Notes: generated by a model not told the origin, from the letters alone. A stretch of DNA of 64,000 bases from AC-32 sp963772975 (GCA_963772975.1 CAVYZH010000011.1:248001-312000), one strand, 5' to 3'. Counted from the first letter of the stretch, positions 14,734 through 23,660 are shown. Program-made: numbers and translations.

Positions 14734-14950
14734 ATGTCGTTCTTCGCCCGGCTCTTCGGGTGGCTCAGGCGCCGGCCGCAGCAACCGGTCTATGACGAAC
14801 ACGACGCGTACGAGCGCTTCTACGGCGAACGGACGACCGAGATCGTCGTCACGCCGAAGCCGCCGCCCGCGCCGCGCGTGCTGCCGAAGCTCCGCGGCGA
14901 CTACCTGCGGCGCTGCTTCGAGGAGCGGCTCGAAGGGCGCCGCGGGCTAG
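14734..14950 (+). CDS. Small conserved-looking protein, probably ending at TAG 14948 by a one-base shift
   Basis: ATG 14734 has a TAGGAC hexamer exactly 6 bases upstream. The first 70 residues (MSFFARLFGWLRRRPQQP, then a Tyr/Glu-rich middle, then LPKLRGDYLRRCFEERLEGRR) look coding. In frame, however, the ORF runs on to 15189 antisense to the universal-stress gene. If one G of GGG 14944-14946 were extra, the frame would read CGC GGC TAG and stop at 14950, sharing a CTAG with the convergent gene. I consider the short form more likely; the family is unknown to me. Confidence 0.4.
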
Positions 14951-15453
14951 GCCACCTCGTTCAGGGTGCGGGCGAGCCGAACGCCCTCGGCGAGGGTGGG
15001 GTCGGGCCGCAGGATGACGGTCTCGGCGGGAGCGTGGACGAGGATCCACTCGAGCTCCTTCGGCGTGAAGCCGTCGCTGCCGCCCGCGGGAGCCGGGGCG
15101 ACGATGCGGTCGAAGCGCTCGGCCTCCCACAGCCGCTGGAGAGCGTGAGTGGGCGTCCGGCCGGTCTCGACGCGCGCGTCGACGGGTAGGCCGGCCCGCA
15201 GCGCGGCGTGCTCGACGGCCTCGAGCAGCGGCATCGCGACCGCCACTTCGTGCTGCGGTGGCGTCTCGAGCCGGTACTTGAGCGGCGTAACGATCAGGTA
15301 AGCGGGCACGAGCGTTGCGTCTTCGAGCTTCGCGATCCGGATCGCGGCATCGAGCACGACCGGATCGAGCTCGCCGCCGGTGAAGGGGACGAGGATGCGG
15401 CGGCCACCTGTCGGCACGGCCGGCTTGTGCCGCCAGAAGCTGAGCACGCTCAT
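14947..15453 (-). CDS. Universal stress protein-like protein coupled to KdpD-N
   Basis: 168 residues from ATG 15453, whose ATGA overlaps the stop of the KdpD sensor gene. The N-terminal strand RRILVPFTGGELDPVVLDAAIRIA and the C-terminal KELEWILVHAPAETVILRPD are universal-stress/UspA-like Rossmann features, although the classical ATP motif G-2x-G-9x-GS is not obvious. It follows kdpFACB and the KdpD N-terminal gene and is probably their last cistron. Because KdpD itself contains a Usp domain, a role in potassium or osmotic sensing is plausible but unproven. Confidence 0.72.
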   Translation of the reverse strand: MSVLSFWRHKPAVPTGGRRILVPFTGGELDPVVLDAAIRIAKLEDATLVPAYLIVTPLKYRLETPPQHEVAVAMPLLEAVEHAALRAGLPVDARVETGRTPTHALQRLWEAERFDRIVAPAPAGGSDGFTPKELEWILVHAPAETVILRPDPTLAEGVRLARTLNEVA

Positions 15454-16538
15454 CGCTCCTCCGTCTCCCGCTGCGCGCGGTCGGCGATGACGCGGATGTC
15501 GAGGCCCGGCAGCTCCCGCACCATGCGCGAGAGCAGCGAGCCGCCGAAGATCTCGCGGCGGCGCGACTCGTCGGGCGTGCCGACGAAGATGTACGTGGAG
15601 CCGCGCTCCCTCGCCACCTGCCGGACCGTCTCGACCAGGTCGTCGCCGTCGGCCTCGACGAAATGGATCCCGAGCAGGCTCGCGAGCCGGCGCAGCGCGG
15701 CCAGCTGGGTCGCCTCTTCCTCGCTTGGCTCGCGTCCGTTCGGTCGCATCCAGAGCGCGTCGATCTCGGCGCCGAGCCGCTGGGAGGACCGCCACGCGCG
15801 CCGCAGGATTCGCTGCGACTTCGGCTGCGGCTCGATCAGGGCGAGGATCCGCTCGGCGACGGCCTGCCGGCTCAATGGCTCGAGGGTTGCCGGGTTCCGC
15901 CGCGCCTCGACGTCCTCGGCGACCTCTCGCAGCACGAGCTCGCGCAGCACGGCCAGGTTCTCCTGCCGGAAGAAGTTGTCCAGCGCGACCTCGGCGCGCT
16001 CGGGCGGGTAGACCTTGCCTGCCTTCAGCCGCTCACGGAGCTCCTCCGGCGAGAGGTCGACGAGCACGACCTCGTCCGCCTCGTCCAGGAGGCGGTCGGG
16101 AAAGGTCTCGCGCACGCGTACCCCGGTCAGCTCGAAGATCGTGTCGTTGAGGCTCTCGAGGTGCTGGATGTTGACCGTCGAGATGACGTCGATCCCGGCG
16201 TCGAGGATCTCCTCGATGTCCTCGTAGCGCTTCGTGTGTCGCATCGTGGACGAGTTCGTGTGCGCGAGCTCGTCGATCAGGGCGAGCTCCGGCTTGCGCG
16301 CGATCACGGCCTCGGGGTCCATCTCCTCGAGCTCGAGCTGCCCGTGCGCGGTACGCAGGCGAGGAACGACCTCCAGGCCTTCCGCGAGCGCGGCCGTCTC
16401 GGGCCGGTCGTGCGGCTCGAGGTAACCGATCACGACATCACGACCCTGCTCGAGAGCCTGGTGTCCCTCCTGCAGCATCCGGTAGGTCTTGCCGACTCCC
16501 GGGGCCATTCCGACCAGGATCCGGTAATGACCGCGCAT
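15450..16538 (-). CDS. kdpD: Stand-alone KdpD sensor (N-terminal KdpD + Usp domains, no kinase)
   Basis: 362 residues matching only the N-terminal cytoplasmic half of KdpD: RILVGMAPGVGKTYRML with its Walker-A-like loop, YLEPHDRPET, LALIDELAHTNSSTMRH, then a Usp domain (residues about 245-362, ending LDIRVIADRAQ). The four-helix membrane part, GAF, histidine and ATPase domains are absent and are encoded separately at 22319-23660. It sits directly after kdpB (10-base gap). Stand-alone KdpD-N proteins that accompany kdp operons without a kinase are known; here the missing half is present about 6 kb upstream, so a two-piece receptor is likely. Confidence 0.9.
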   Translation of the reverse strand: MRGHYRILVGMAPGVGKTYRMLQEGHQALEQGRDVVIGYLEPHDRPETAALAEGLEVVPRLRTAHGQLELEEMDPEAVIARKPELALIDELAHTNSSTMRHTKRYEDIEEILDAGIDVISTVNIQHLESLNDTIFELTGVRVRETFPDRLLDEADEVVLVDLSPEELRERLKAGKVYPPERAEVALDNFFRQENLAVLRELVLREVAEDVEARRNPATLEPLSRQAVAERILALIEPQPKSQRILRRAWRSSQRLGAEIDALWMRPNGREPSEEEATQLAALRRLASLLGIHFVEADGDDLVETVRQVARERGSTYIFVGTPDESRRREIFGGSLLSRMVRELPGLDIRVIADRAQRETEER

Positions 16539-16548
16539 GCCATCGACC

Positions 16549-18654
16549 TTACGCGCCGAAGACGTTGTGGACGACGAGGTCGATCAGCTTGATCCCGATG
16601 AAGGGCAGAATCACGCCGCCTAGCCCGTAGATCAGCAGGTTGCGCCGGAGCAGCGCCGTCGCGCCGATCGCGCGGAACTTGACGCCGCGCAAGGCCAGCG
16701 GCACGAGGGCCGGGATGATCAGGGCGTTGAAGATGATCGCGGAGATGATCGCGCTCTTCGGCGTGCCGAGGGCCATCACGTTGAGCGTGTCGAGCGGCCC
16801 GCGCTCGCCCGGCCTCGACGCGTAGGTGAAGGCGAACATTGCCGGCAGGATCGCGAAGTACTTGGCGACGTCGTTCGCGATCGAGAAGGTGGTGAGCGCG
16901 CCGCGGGTGATCAGCAGCTGCTTGCCCACCTCGACCACCTCGATCAGCTTCGTCGGGTTGTTGTCGAGGTCGACCATGTTGCCGGCCTCTTTCGCGGCCG
17001 AGGTGCCTGCGTTCATGGCCACGCCGACGTCGGCCTGGGCGAGCGCCGGCGCATCGTTCGTGCCGTCGCCCGTCATCGCCACGAGCCGGCCGCTCGCCTG
17101 CTCCTCCTTGATCAGCGCCATCTTGTCCTCGGGGGTCGCCTCCGCGAGGAAGTCGTCGACGCCGGCCTCGCGCGCGATAACCGCGGCCGTGATCGGGTTG
17201 TCGCCGGTGATCATCACCGTGCGGATCCCCATCCGCCGCAGCTCGTCGAAACGCTCGTTCATGCCGCCCTTGACGATGTCCTTCAGGTGGATGACCCCGA
17301 GCACGAAGTTGTTCTGGGCCACGACGAGCGGCGTGCCCCCGGCACGGGCGATCGTCTCCACTTCCTCGTCGAGCTTGCCGGGGACGTTGCCGCCCTGCTC
17401 CTCGACGAAGCGCTTGATCGCGTCCGCTGCGCCCTTGCGTAGCCGCTTGCCGTCGTAGTCCACGCCGCTCATCCGCGTCGTCGCCGAGAAGGGGATGAAC
17501 GTCGCCTCGCCGTCGAGATCCGGCGCGCGCAGCCCGTACTCCTCCTTTGCGAGCACGACGATCGAGCGTCCCTCCGGGGTCTCGTCGGCGAGCGACGAGA
17601 GTTGCGCGGCCTCGGCGAGCTCCTTCGCGCTGACGCCGTCCACCGGGACGAACTCGCTCGCCTGGCGGTTGCCGAGCGTGATCGTGCCGGTCTTGTCGAG
17701 CAGGAGGACGTCCACGTCGCCGGAGGCCTCTACGGCGCGTCCGGACATGGCGAGCACGTTCCGCTGGACGAGCCGATCCATCCCCGCGATCCCGATCGCG
17801 GAGAGCAGCGCGCCGATCGTCGTCGGGATCAGCGCCACGAGCAGCGCGATCAGGACGGTCGTCGAGGTCGGCGTGCCGGCGTAGATCGCGAAGGGCCGCA
17901 GCGTCACGACCGCGGCCAGGAAGGTGATCGTGAGCCCGGCGAGCAGGATGTTGAGCGCGATCTCGTTCGGCGTCTTGCGGCGCTCAGCGCCCTCGACCAG
18001 CGCGATCATCCGGTCGAGGAAGGACTGGCCCGGCTCCTGCGTGACGAGGACGACGAGCCGGTCGGAGAGCAGCCTCGTGCCGCCGGTGACCGCCGAGCGG
18101 TCGCCGCCGGACTCGCGGATCACGGGCGCCGACTCGCCGGTGATCGCGGACTCGTCCACCGAGCCGACGCCCTCGATCACCTCGCCGTCGGCCGGAATCG
18201 TCTCACCGGCAGAGATGACGACCATGTCGCCCTTCTGGAGCTCGGGCGCGGGGATGTCCTCGATTCCGCCACTGTCGGTCTGGCGATGGGCGGTCGTGGT
18301 CGTTCGGGTCGCGCGCAATGCGTTCGCCTGCGCCTTGCCGCGGCCTTCGGCGATCGCCTCCGCGAAGTTGGCGAACAGCACGGTCAGCCACAACCAGACC
18401 GCGATCGTGCCCACGAACCAGAGCGAGCTGTTGTCGCCGCGCGCGAGGTCGAGGATGAAGATCCCGGTCGTGATCGCGCTGCCGAGCTCGACGATGAACA
18501 TCACCGGGTTGTGGAACTGCTGCCGCGGGTCGAGCTTCGGGAACGAGTCGCGGATCGCGGCGAGCACGAGCTCGCGGGAGAAGACGCTCGAGCGCCTGGC
18601 CGCGGTCGCCTGCGGCGGCTGGGAAACCTGGGGCGGGGTCGTCGTCTCGGTCAT
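16549..18654 (-). CDS. kdpB: K+-transporting P-type ATPase, ATP-binding subunit B
   Basis: 701 residues. The phosphorylation motif LLLDKTGTITLG, the TGES actuator motif (ITGESAPVI), and the hinge TGDGTNDAPALAQADVGVAM are all present, as are the membrane helices at both ends. The enzyme hydrolyses ATP to power the KdpFABC high-affinity potassium pump. Its start follows the kdpC stop immediately, so kdpC precedes kdpB here, the reverse of the classical kdpABC order. Residues 1-25 form a Pro/Thr-rich cytoplasmic extension. Length and motifs are normal, so it is presumably functional. Confidence 0.97.
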   Translation of the reverse strand: MTETTTPPQVSQPPQATAARRSSVFSRELVLAAIRDSFPKLDPRQQFHNPVMFIVELGSAITTGIFILDLARGDNSSLWFVGTIAVWLWLTVLFANFAEAIAEGRGKAQANALRATRTTTTAHRQTDSGGIEDIPAPELQKGDMVVISAGETIPADGEVIEGVGSVDESAITGESAPVIRESGGDRSAVTGGTRLLSDRLVVLVTQEPGQSFLDRMIALVEGAERRKTPNEIALNILLAGLTITFLAAVVTLRPFAIYAGTPTSTTVLIALLVALIPTTIGALLSAIGIAGMDRLVQRNVLAMSGRAVEASGDVDVLLLDKTGTITLGNRQASEFVPVDGVSAKELAEAAQLSSLADETPEGRSIVVLAKEEYGLRAPDLDGEATFIPFSATTRMSGVDYDGKRLRKGAADAIKRFVEEQGGNVPGKLDEEVETIARAGGTPLVVAQNNFVLGVIHLKDIVKGGMNERFDELRRMGIRTVMITGDNPITAAVIAREAGVDDFLAEATPEDKMALIKEEQASGRLVAMTGDGTNDAPALAQADVGVAMNAGTSAAKEAGNMVDLDNNPTKLIEVVEVGKQLLITRGALTTFSIANDVAKYFAILPAMFAFTYASRPGERGPLDTLNVMALGTPKSAIISAIIFNALIIPALVPLALRGVKFRAIGATALLRRNLLIYGLGGVILPFIGIKLIDLVVHNVFGA

Positions 18655-19242
18655 CTACGCCCCTCCCTCCTGGTCGAGCGCGAGGTTGAGCTTCAGGACG
18701 TTCACACCCGGCTCTCCGAGGAAGCCCAGCGAGCGGCCGTCGGTGTTCTCGTCGATCAGCCTCTGCACGGTCGTGAGCGGCAAGTGGCGCACCGCCGCGA
18801 TCCGCCGTGACTGCAGCGCCGCGTAGGCGGGCGAGATGTGGGGATCGATCCCGGAGCCCGAGGTCGTGACGGCGTCCACCGGGATCTCGCCGATCCTGAG
18901 GCCGGGGTTGAACGGCCGCTCGAGCTTCAAGATCGCCAAGGCAGCGACCCTGACGTTCTTCGCGAGCTCGGGGTTGGTGGGCCCGAGGTTGGCGAAGGTC
19001 GTGCCCCCGGCGTTGTACGCGGGCGCCGTTGCAGACGGGCGCTCGTGGAAGTACCGGGGGCTCTTGAACTCCTGGGCCGCGAGCTTCGAGCCGACAACGG
19101 TTCCGTTGCGCTCGACCAGGCTGCCGGTCGACTTGTCGTGGAAGCCGACCGCGGCGATGCCGGTCATCAGCGCGGGGTAACCGAAGCCGAGCACGGCCGT
19201 GAAGAGGACGACGGCGATGATCGAGGCGCCGAGCGCGCGCAT
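18655..19242 (-). CDS. kdpC: K+-transporting ATPase subunit C
   Basis: 195 residues with one N-terminal membrane helix (SIIAVVLFTAVLGFGYPALMTGIA). It has the family motifs YFHERPSATAPAYNAGGTTFANLGPTNPEL and TTSGSGIDPHISPAYAALQSRRIA, and the ending LGFLGEPGVNVLKLNLALD. KdpC stabilises the KdpA-KdpB complex on the outer face of the membrane. ATG 19242 overlaps the kdpA stop by one base, and its own stop abuts kdpB. The placement between kdpA and kdpB is unusual. Confidence 0.96.
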   Translation of the reverse strand: MRALGASIIAVVLFTAVLGFGYPALMTGIAAVGFHDKSTGSLVERNGTVVGSKLAAQEFKSPRYFHERPSATAPAYNAGGTTFANLGPTNPELAKNVRVAALAILKLERPFNPGLRIGEIPVDAVTTSGSGIDPHISPAYAALQSRRIAAVRHLPLTTVQRLIDENTDGRSLGFLGEPGVNVLKLNLALDQEGGA

Positions 19243-20927
19243 CAGGAGAGCCCCTCGACGATCGGGCCGAGCATGAGCGCCGGCAGGATCATCAGGCCCG
19301 CCGTGAGCGCGATCACCCCCAGCAGGAGGATCCCGAACGTGGCGCCGTCGGTGCGGACGGTCCCGGCCGAGGCCGGCGCGACCCGCTTCTTGACGAGTGA
19401 GCCGCCGAGCGCGAGCCCGGCGAGCAGCGGCACGAAGCGGCCGAAGTAGAGACCGACCGTTCCCAGCGTCGTCGAGAAGTCCGTCGCGCCGTAGCCGGCA
19501 AACGCGCTGCCGTTGTTATTCGTCTGCGACGTATAGGCGTACAAGGCCTCGCTGAAGCCATGCGCGGCCGGGTTGAAAATCGAAGCGAGCCCGGCTGGCG
19601 CGACGACCGCGACCCCCGTCATGGCGAGGGCCATCGTGGGCACGAACAGCGCCCCGATGGCGGCGAACTTCATCTCCCGGGCCTCGATCTTCTTGCCGAG
19701 CCACTCAGGCGTCCGTCCGACCATCAGTCCGGCGACGAACACGGCGATCAGCACGTAGAAGAAGAGGCCGTAGAGGCCGGAGCCCACCCCACCGGGCTCG
19801 ACCTCGCCGAGGAACATGTTCACGAGCGGCACAGCTCCGCCTGCGGGAGTGAATGCGTCGTGGCCGCCGTTGACCGAGCCGTTCGAGACGTCGGTGGTCG
19901 CGGTCGCCCAGAGCGCCGTGTTGGCGATGCCGAACCGGACCTCCTTGTCGGAGAAGTTGCCGCCGCTCTGCCCGTGTCCCTGCGTGATGTTCACGCCCGA
20001 GTCGCGCAGCACCGCCGAGCCGTGCTGCTCGGCCGGGTATGCGACCGCCACGCCGATAGCGAAGATCGCGAAGACCGTCGCGACGAGCACCCACGCCTGC
20101 CTGCGCGCCAGCGCCATCCGCCCGAACATGAAGACCATCGCGTACGGGATCAGCAGGATCGAGAGAACCTCGAAGAAGTTCGAGAGCCCGGTTGGGTTCT
20201 CGAAGGGCACGGACGAGTTCGAGTTGTAGAAGCCGCCGCCGTTCGTGCCGAGCTGCTTGATCGCGATCTGCGACGCGGCCGGGCCGCGCGCGATCGTCTG
20301 CGTTGCGCCCTCCAGCGTGTGCGCGGTCGCGTGACCGTCGAACGTCTGCACGACGCCCTGGGAGAGCAGGATCAGCGCCAGCACAATCGACAGCGGCAGC
20401 AGCACGTAGGCGATCGAGCGGTAGAGGTCGCGCCAGAAGTTCCCGAGCCCTTCGCCACCGCCACGGCGCGCGATGCCGCGGATGACCGCGACGAGCACGG
20501 CCATCCCGACGCCGGCGGAAACGAAGTTCTGCACCGCGAGCCCGGCCATCTGGCTCAGGTACGACATCGTGTACTCGCCGCCGTAGTACTGCCAGTTCGT
20601 ATTCGTGACGAAGCTCGCGGTCGTGTTCAGCGCGACCCCCCACGGCACACCCTGCAAGTGGTCGGGGTTGAGGAACAGGTGGCCCTGAAGGCGGAGCAGC
20701 GCGTACAGGAACGCCGAGAAGACCACACTGAAAACGAGCACTGACTTGGCGTAGGACTTCCAGTCCATGTCGATCGCCCCGTCACGACCGAGCACGCGGA
20801 GGAACCAGCGCTCGACGGGGTCGCTGCCGTCGCGCGTGTATACCCGGGCCATCCAGATCCCGAGCGGATACGCGAGCACCAGCAGTATCGCCGCATAGAC
20901 GACGATCTGGGTCCAGCCCTGGGCCAT
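19242..20927 (-). CDS. kdpA: K+-transporting ATPase potassium-binding subunit A
   Basis: 561 residues, about ten membrane helices. The four selectivity-filter-like loops of the KtrB/KdpA superfamily are visible: TASFVTNTNWQYYGGE, QLGTNGGGFYNSNSSVPFENP, GNTALW-type FGIANTALWATATTDVSNGSVN, and YTSQTNNNGSAFAGYG. KdpA forms the potassium channel part of the pump. It starts at ATG 20927, right after the kdpF stop. Normal length and intact loops indicate function. Confidence 0.97.
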   Translation of the reverse strand: MAQGWTQIVVYAAILLVLAYPLGIWMARVYTRDGSDPVERWFLRVLGRDGAIDMDWKSYAKSVLVFSVVFSAFLYALLRLQGHLFLNPDHLQGVPWGVALNTTASFVTNTNWQYYGGEYTMSYLSQMAGLAVQNFVSAGVGMAVLVAVIRGIARRGGGEGLGNFWRDLYRSIAYVLLPLSIVLALILLSQGVVQTFDGHATAHTLEGATQTIARGPAASQIAIKQLGTNGGGFYNSNSSVPFENPTGLSNFFEVLSILLIPYAMVFMFGRMALARRQAWVLVATVFAIFAIGVAVAYPAEQHGSAVLRDSGVNITQGHGQSGGNFSDKEVRFGIANTALWATATTDVSNGSVNGGHDAFTPAGGAVPLVNMFLGEVEPGGVGSGLYGLFFYVLIAVFVAGLMVGRTPEWLGKKIEAREMKFAAIGALFVPTMALAMTGVAVVAPAGLASIFNPAAHGFSEALYAYTSQTNNNGSAFAGYGATDFSTTLGTVGLYFGRFVPLLAGLALGGSLVKKRVAPASAGTVRTDGATFGILLLGVIALTAGLMILPALMLGPIVEGLS

Positions 20928-21017
20928 CTAGAGCCGCTCCCCGCGGAAGAGCGCGTACAGGAGGTACACGAGGACGGCGAGCGAGATCACGAGGCCGAAG
21001 ATGTCCGAGGCGGACAT
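20928..21017 (-). CDS. kdpF: K+-transporting ATPase subunit F
   Basis: 29 residues, a single hydrophobic helix (MSASDIFGLVISLAVLVYLLYALFRGERL split as SASDIFGLV / ISLAVLVYLLYALF / RGERL). This is the size and pattern of KdpF, the small subunit that stabilises KdpFABC. ATG 21017 shares its A with the TGA of the preceding small gene, and its stop is adjacent to kdpA. Confidence 0.88.
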   Translation of the reverse strand: MSASDIFGLVISLAVLVYLLYALFRGERL

Positions 21018-21100
21018 CAGACGTGCTCCAGCACGTAGAGCAGGGCGAAGATGAACAAGAAGCAGCCCACAGCGATCGCCAGCGCCGCGAGGTCGTACAT
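21017..21100 (-). CDS. 27-residue single-helix membrane peptide ahead of kdpF
   Basis: ATG 21100 to TGA 21017 encodes a 27-residue peptide: a short MYDLAALAI start, a continuous hydrophobic helix VGCFLFIFALLYVLEHV and no tail. Both ends are translationally coupled: its ATG overlaps the TGA of the upstream gene (TGATG at 21102-21098) and its TGA overlaps the kdpF ATG in the same way. This double overlap and the hydrophobic composition argue that it is translated. It resembles KdpF in size and may be an additional small subunit of the pump. I know of similar small proteins before kdpF in actinobacteria but no assigned function. Confidence 0.65.
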   Translation of the reverse strand: MYDLAALAIAVGCFLFIFALLYVLEHV

Positions 21101-21555
21101 CAGCTCGGCTCCAGCGCTGAGAGGGATTCCTCCAGCGCGGGTCGCAGGTCACCGGCGCGCTCGCGGTCGTAGAGCGGGCTGTGGTAGCCGTCGGTCAAGA
21201 GATCCTGGACGAGCAGGACGCCGCGGGCCGAGACCGGCGCCGGGGCCAGCAACCGGGCCGCGAGGGCACGGATGAGGTCCACATGGGGGCGGGCGCCGGC
21301 GCGGTTCAGCGGAACGGCGCTCGGAAGCACCCGCCCGTCGAGCTCGCGCGCAGTCGCCTCCAGGGAGCGCGCGAGGGCTCGACGGTTACGCAGCGAGGTG
21401 AGCTCGGCCGCGCGGGTCGCAAGGATCTCGTCGGCGCCGGCGCGCAGCAGCTCGTCGGCGCGCCGCCGTTCCTCCGCCCGCTTTCGGATGGAGAACCGGC
21501 CGTTCGCGCGCGGGACGTGCAGGCGCGCACCCACCGCAGAGAAACCCAAGTCCAT
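21100..21555 (-). CDS. Hypothetical protein in the kdp operon
   Basis: 151 residues from ATG 21555 (an alternative ATG at 21589 adds eleven). It is cytoplasmic, Arg/Ala/Leu-rich and helical: FSIRKRAEERRRADELLRAGADEILATRAAEL followed by a Leu-rich C-terminus. It lies between kdpE and the small membrane genes, with TGATG overlap downstream, so it belongs to the operon. No known domain is recognised. Confidence 0.65.
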   Translation of the reverse strand: MDLGFSAVGARLHVPRANGRFSIRKRAEERRRADELLRAGADEILATRAAELTSLRNRRALARSLEATARELDGRVLPSAVPLNRAGARPHVDLIRALAARLLAPAPVSARGVLLVQDLLTDGYHSPLYDRERAGDLRPALEESLSALEPS

Positions 21556-21631
21556 GACTCGACCGTAGGGCGGCGCCCCTGAACGCCGCATGAAGCTTCC
21601 GGCCGCCGGGATGAAGAAAGCCTGAAGGCGT

Positions 21632-22322
21632 TCAGCGCCCGGCCGGGTCGACGAGCCGGTAGCCGGCGCCCGGCTCGGTGAGCAGGTAGCGCGGCCGCGC
21701 CGGGTCGGGCTCGATCTTGCGCCGCAGCTGCGAGACGTGGACGTGCAACAGGTTCGATTCGCTGCCGTAGCCGGGGCCCCAGACCTCCTGCAGGATCGCG
21801 CGGTGGGTGAGCAGCTTGCCCTCGTTGCTCGCGAGTACACGGAGCAGGTCGAACTGGTGTGGCGTCAGGTGCACCGGCTTGCCCGCGACCCGCAGCTCGC
21901 GCTTCTCGAGGTCGAGCTCGAGCTCGCCGATCGTCAGCACCGGCTCGGCGGAAGGCGTGGCCCGCCGCAGCACCGCCCGCAGGCGCGCGATCAGCTCGTC
22001 GATCCCGACCGGCTTGGTGACGTAGTCGTCGGCGCCCGCGTCGAGCGCGGCCACCTTCTCGTGCTCGTCGCCGACCGCGGAGAGCACGATCACCGGGGCC
22101 GTGCTCCAGGTGCGCAGCTCACGGACGACTTCGGTGCCGGTGCCGTCCGGGAGGACGAGGTCGACGATCAACGCGTCAGGCGGCCGCATCGCCGCCGCGG
22201 CCAGTGCCGTCTCGGCGGTGTCGGCCGTTTCGACCTCGTAGCCGGCGCCGCGCAGGCTCGTCTGCAAGGCGCGCAGGATCTGGCGCTCGTCGTCGACGAC
22301 CAGGATCCGCGGCTCCGCTCAC
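21632..22322 (-). pseudogene. kdpE: KdpE-type response regulator with a one-base frameshift near its start
   Basis: OmpR-family regulator: receiver with phospho-acceptor in DALIVDLVLPDG and DYVTKPV, then a winged helix (TPHQFDLLRVL, LLHVHVSQLRRKIEPD, GAGYRLVDP). The reading frame continues upstream as AEPRILVVDDERQILRALQ but is closed by the TGA of the kinase gene, with no start codon except TTG 22267, which would delete the acidic pocket. A GTG at 22322 overlaps the kinase stop (GTGA). If one base near 22313 is extra, it reads MSGPRILVVDDERQ, a perfect regulator start. Either a frameshift mutation or an assembly error. Confidence 0.75.
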
Positions 22323-23660
22323 AGCTCACCTGCCGCGGGGAGTGCGAGCACGAAGGTCGCGCCCTGGCCCGGACGCGACTCGGCCCACACGCGCGCGTCG
22401 TTCGCCTCGGCGAAGCCGCGGGCGATCGCGAGTCCGAGCCCCGCGCCGCGCGCTCCGTCGCCACCGCGTTGGAACGGCTCGAAGATCCGCTCCCGGTCGT
22501 GCGAGGAGACGCCGGGGCCGTGGTCGACGATCCGCACGAGCACGCGGTTAGCCGTCTCCGCCAGCTGTACTCGCACGGGCTCCGGCTCGGGCGAGTACTT
22601 GAGCGCGTTCTCGAACAGGTTCACGAGCACGCGCTCGATCTGCTGAGCGTCGACACGCACGGCCAGCGGCTCCTCGGGGAGCTCGACCTGGATTCGGCCG
22701 CCGGCCTCGCCGAGCTGGCCGATCGCCTGCGCGACCAGCTCGTCGACCGGCCAGACGTCGGGCTCCGGCTGCGCCGCGCCGGCCTCGAGCCGCGAGAGGT
22801 CGAGCAGGTTGCCGATCACGCGGTCGAGCCGGTCGGCCTCGTCTGAGGATGGTGGCGACGAGCTCGCGCTGGTCGTCCCGATCGAGGTCGAGGTCGCTGC
22901 GGGCAAGCGCGCTCGCCGAGGTCAGGATCGCCATCAGCGGGCTGCGCAGGTCGTGGCTGACCGAGCGCAGGACGGCAGTCTTGACGGCGTCGCTCCGTCG
23001 CAGCGTCTCGGCCTCGAGCGCCTCGTCGGCCAGGCGCTCGCGGTCGATCGCCACTCCGAGCAGCGAAGCCAGTGCCGGGAGGAGCCGCCGGCGCGCGGCG
23101 GCGCTGCCTTGCCGCGGCCCTCGGAGCACAATCGTGCCGACCCGCCGTCCGTCCGCGAACAGCGGTTGCCGCACGCCCGGTGCCGTGGGGGTGACGTCCC
23201 CGACCATGATTGTCGCCTGCTCGACCTGCAGCGCCTGCGCGGCATCGGCCGCGATCCGGTCGAGCTCGGGCGCGAGGTCGCCCTGCTCGAGCAGCGAGGC
23301 CGCGATCTCCGCCAGTAGGGCCGACTCGTTCGCCCGGCGCCGTGAACGCGCCGCGAGCTCGCTGACGACGATCGCCGTCACGACGAAGACGCCGAGCGCG
23401 AACCAGTGGCTCGACTCCTGCAACCGGAACGTGTGCACCGGCGGCAGGAAGAAGAAGTTGAAGACGAGCATGCTGGCCACCGAGACCGCGATTCCGGCGC
23501 CGAGGCCCCAGACGACAGCAACCGGGATCACGGCCAGCAGGTAGAGGACGGCGAGACCCAGCACCGGCACGTGGTCGCGGAGCAGGTAGATGGCGCCGCT
23601 GACCAGGGCGATCAGCGCGGCGCCCGCGAGGAGCGCGGCGAGGGGCCGCCGCAGGTTCAC
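22319..23660 (-). pseudogene. kdpD: KdpD C-terminal histidine kinase (4 TM + GAF + kinase), frameshifted
   Basis: From GTG 23660 (overlapping the oxidoreductase stop as GTGA): four membrane helices of DUF4118 type (residues 5-105), a GAF domain (about 125-215), the HisKA site SVSHDLRSPLMAIL with His236, then a shift. In the first frame the protein reads ELVATILRRGRP; in the second it continues DEADRLDRVIGNLLDLSRLEAG through an intact ATPase domain (NALKYS, DHGPGV, GAGLGLAI) to the stop at 22319. Removing one base near 22844 restores ELVATIL-DEADRLDRVI. This is the half of KdpD missing from the 15450-16538 gene. Indel error in assembly is as likely as true loss. Confidence 0.82.
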
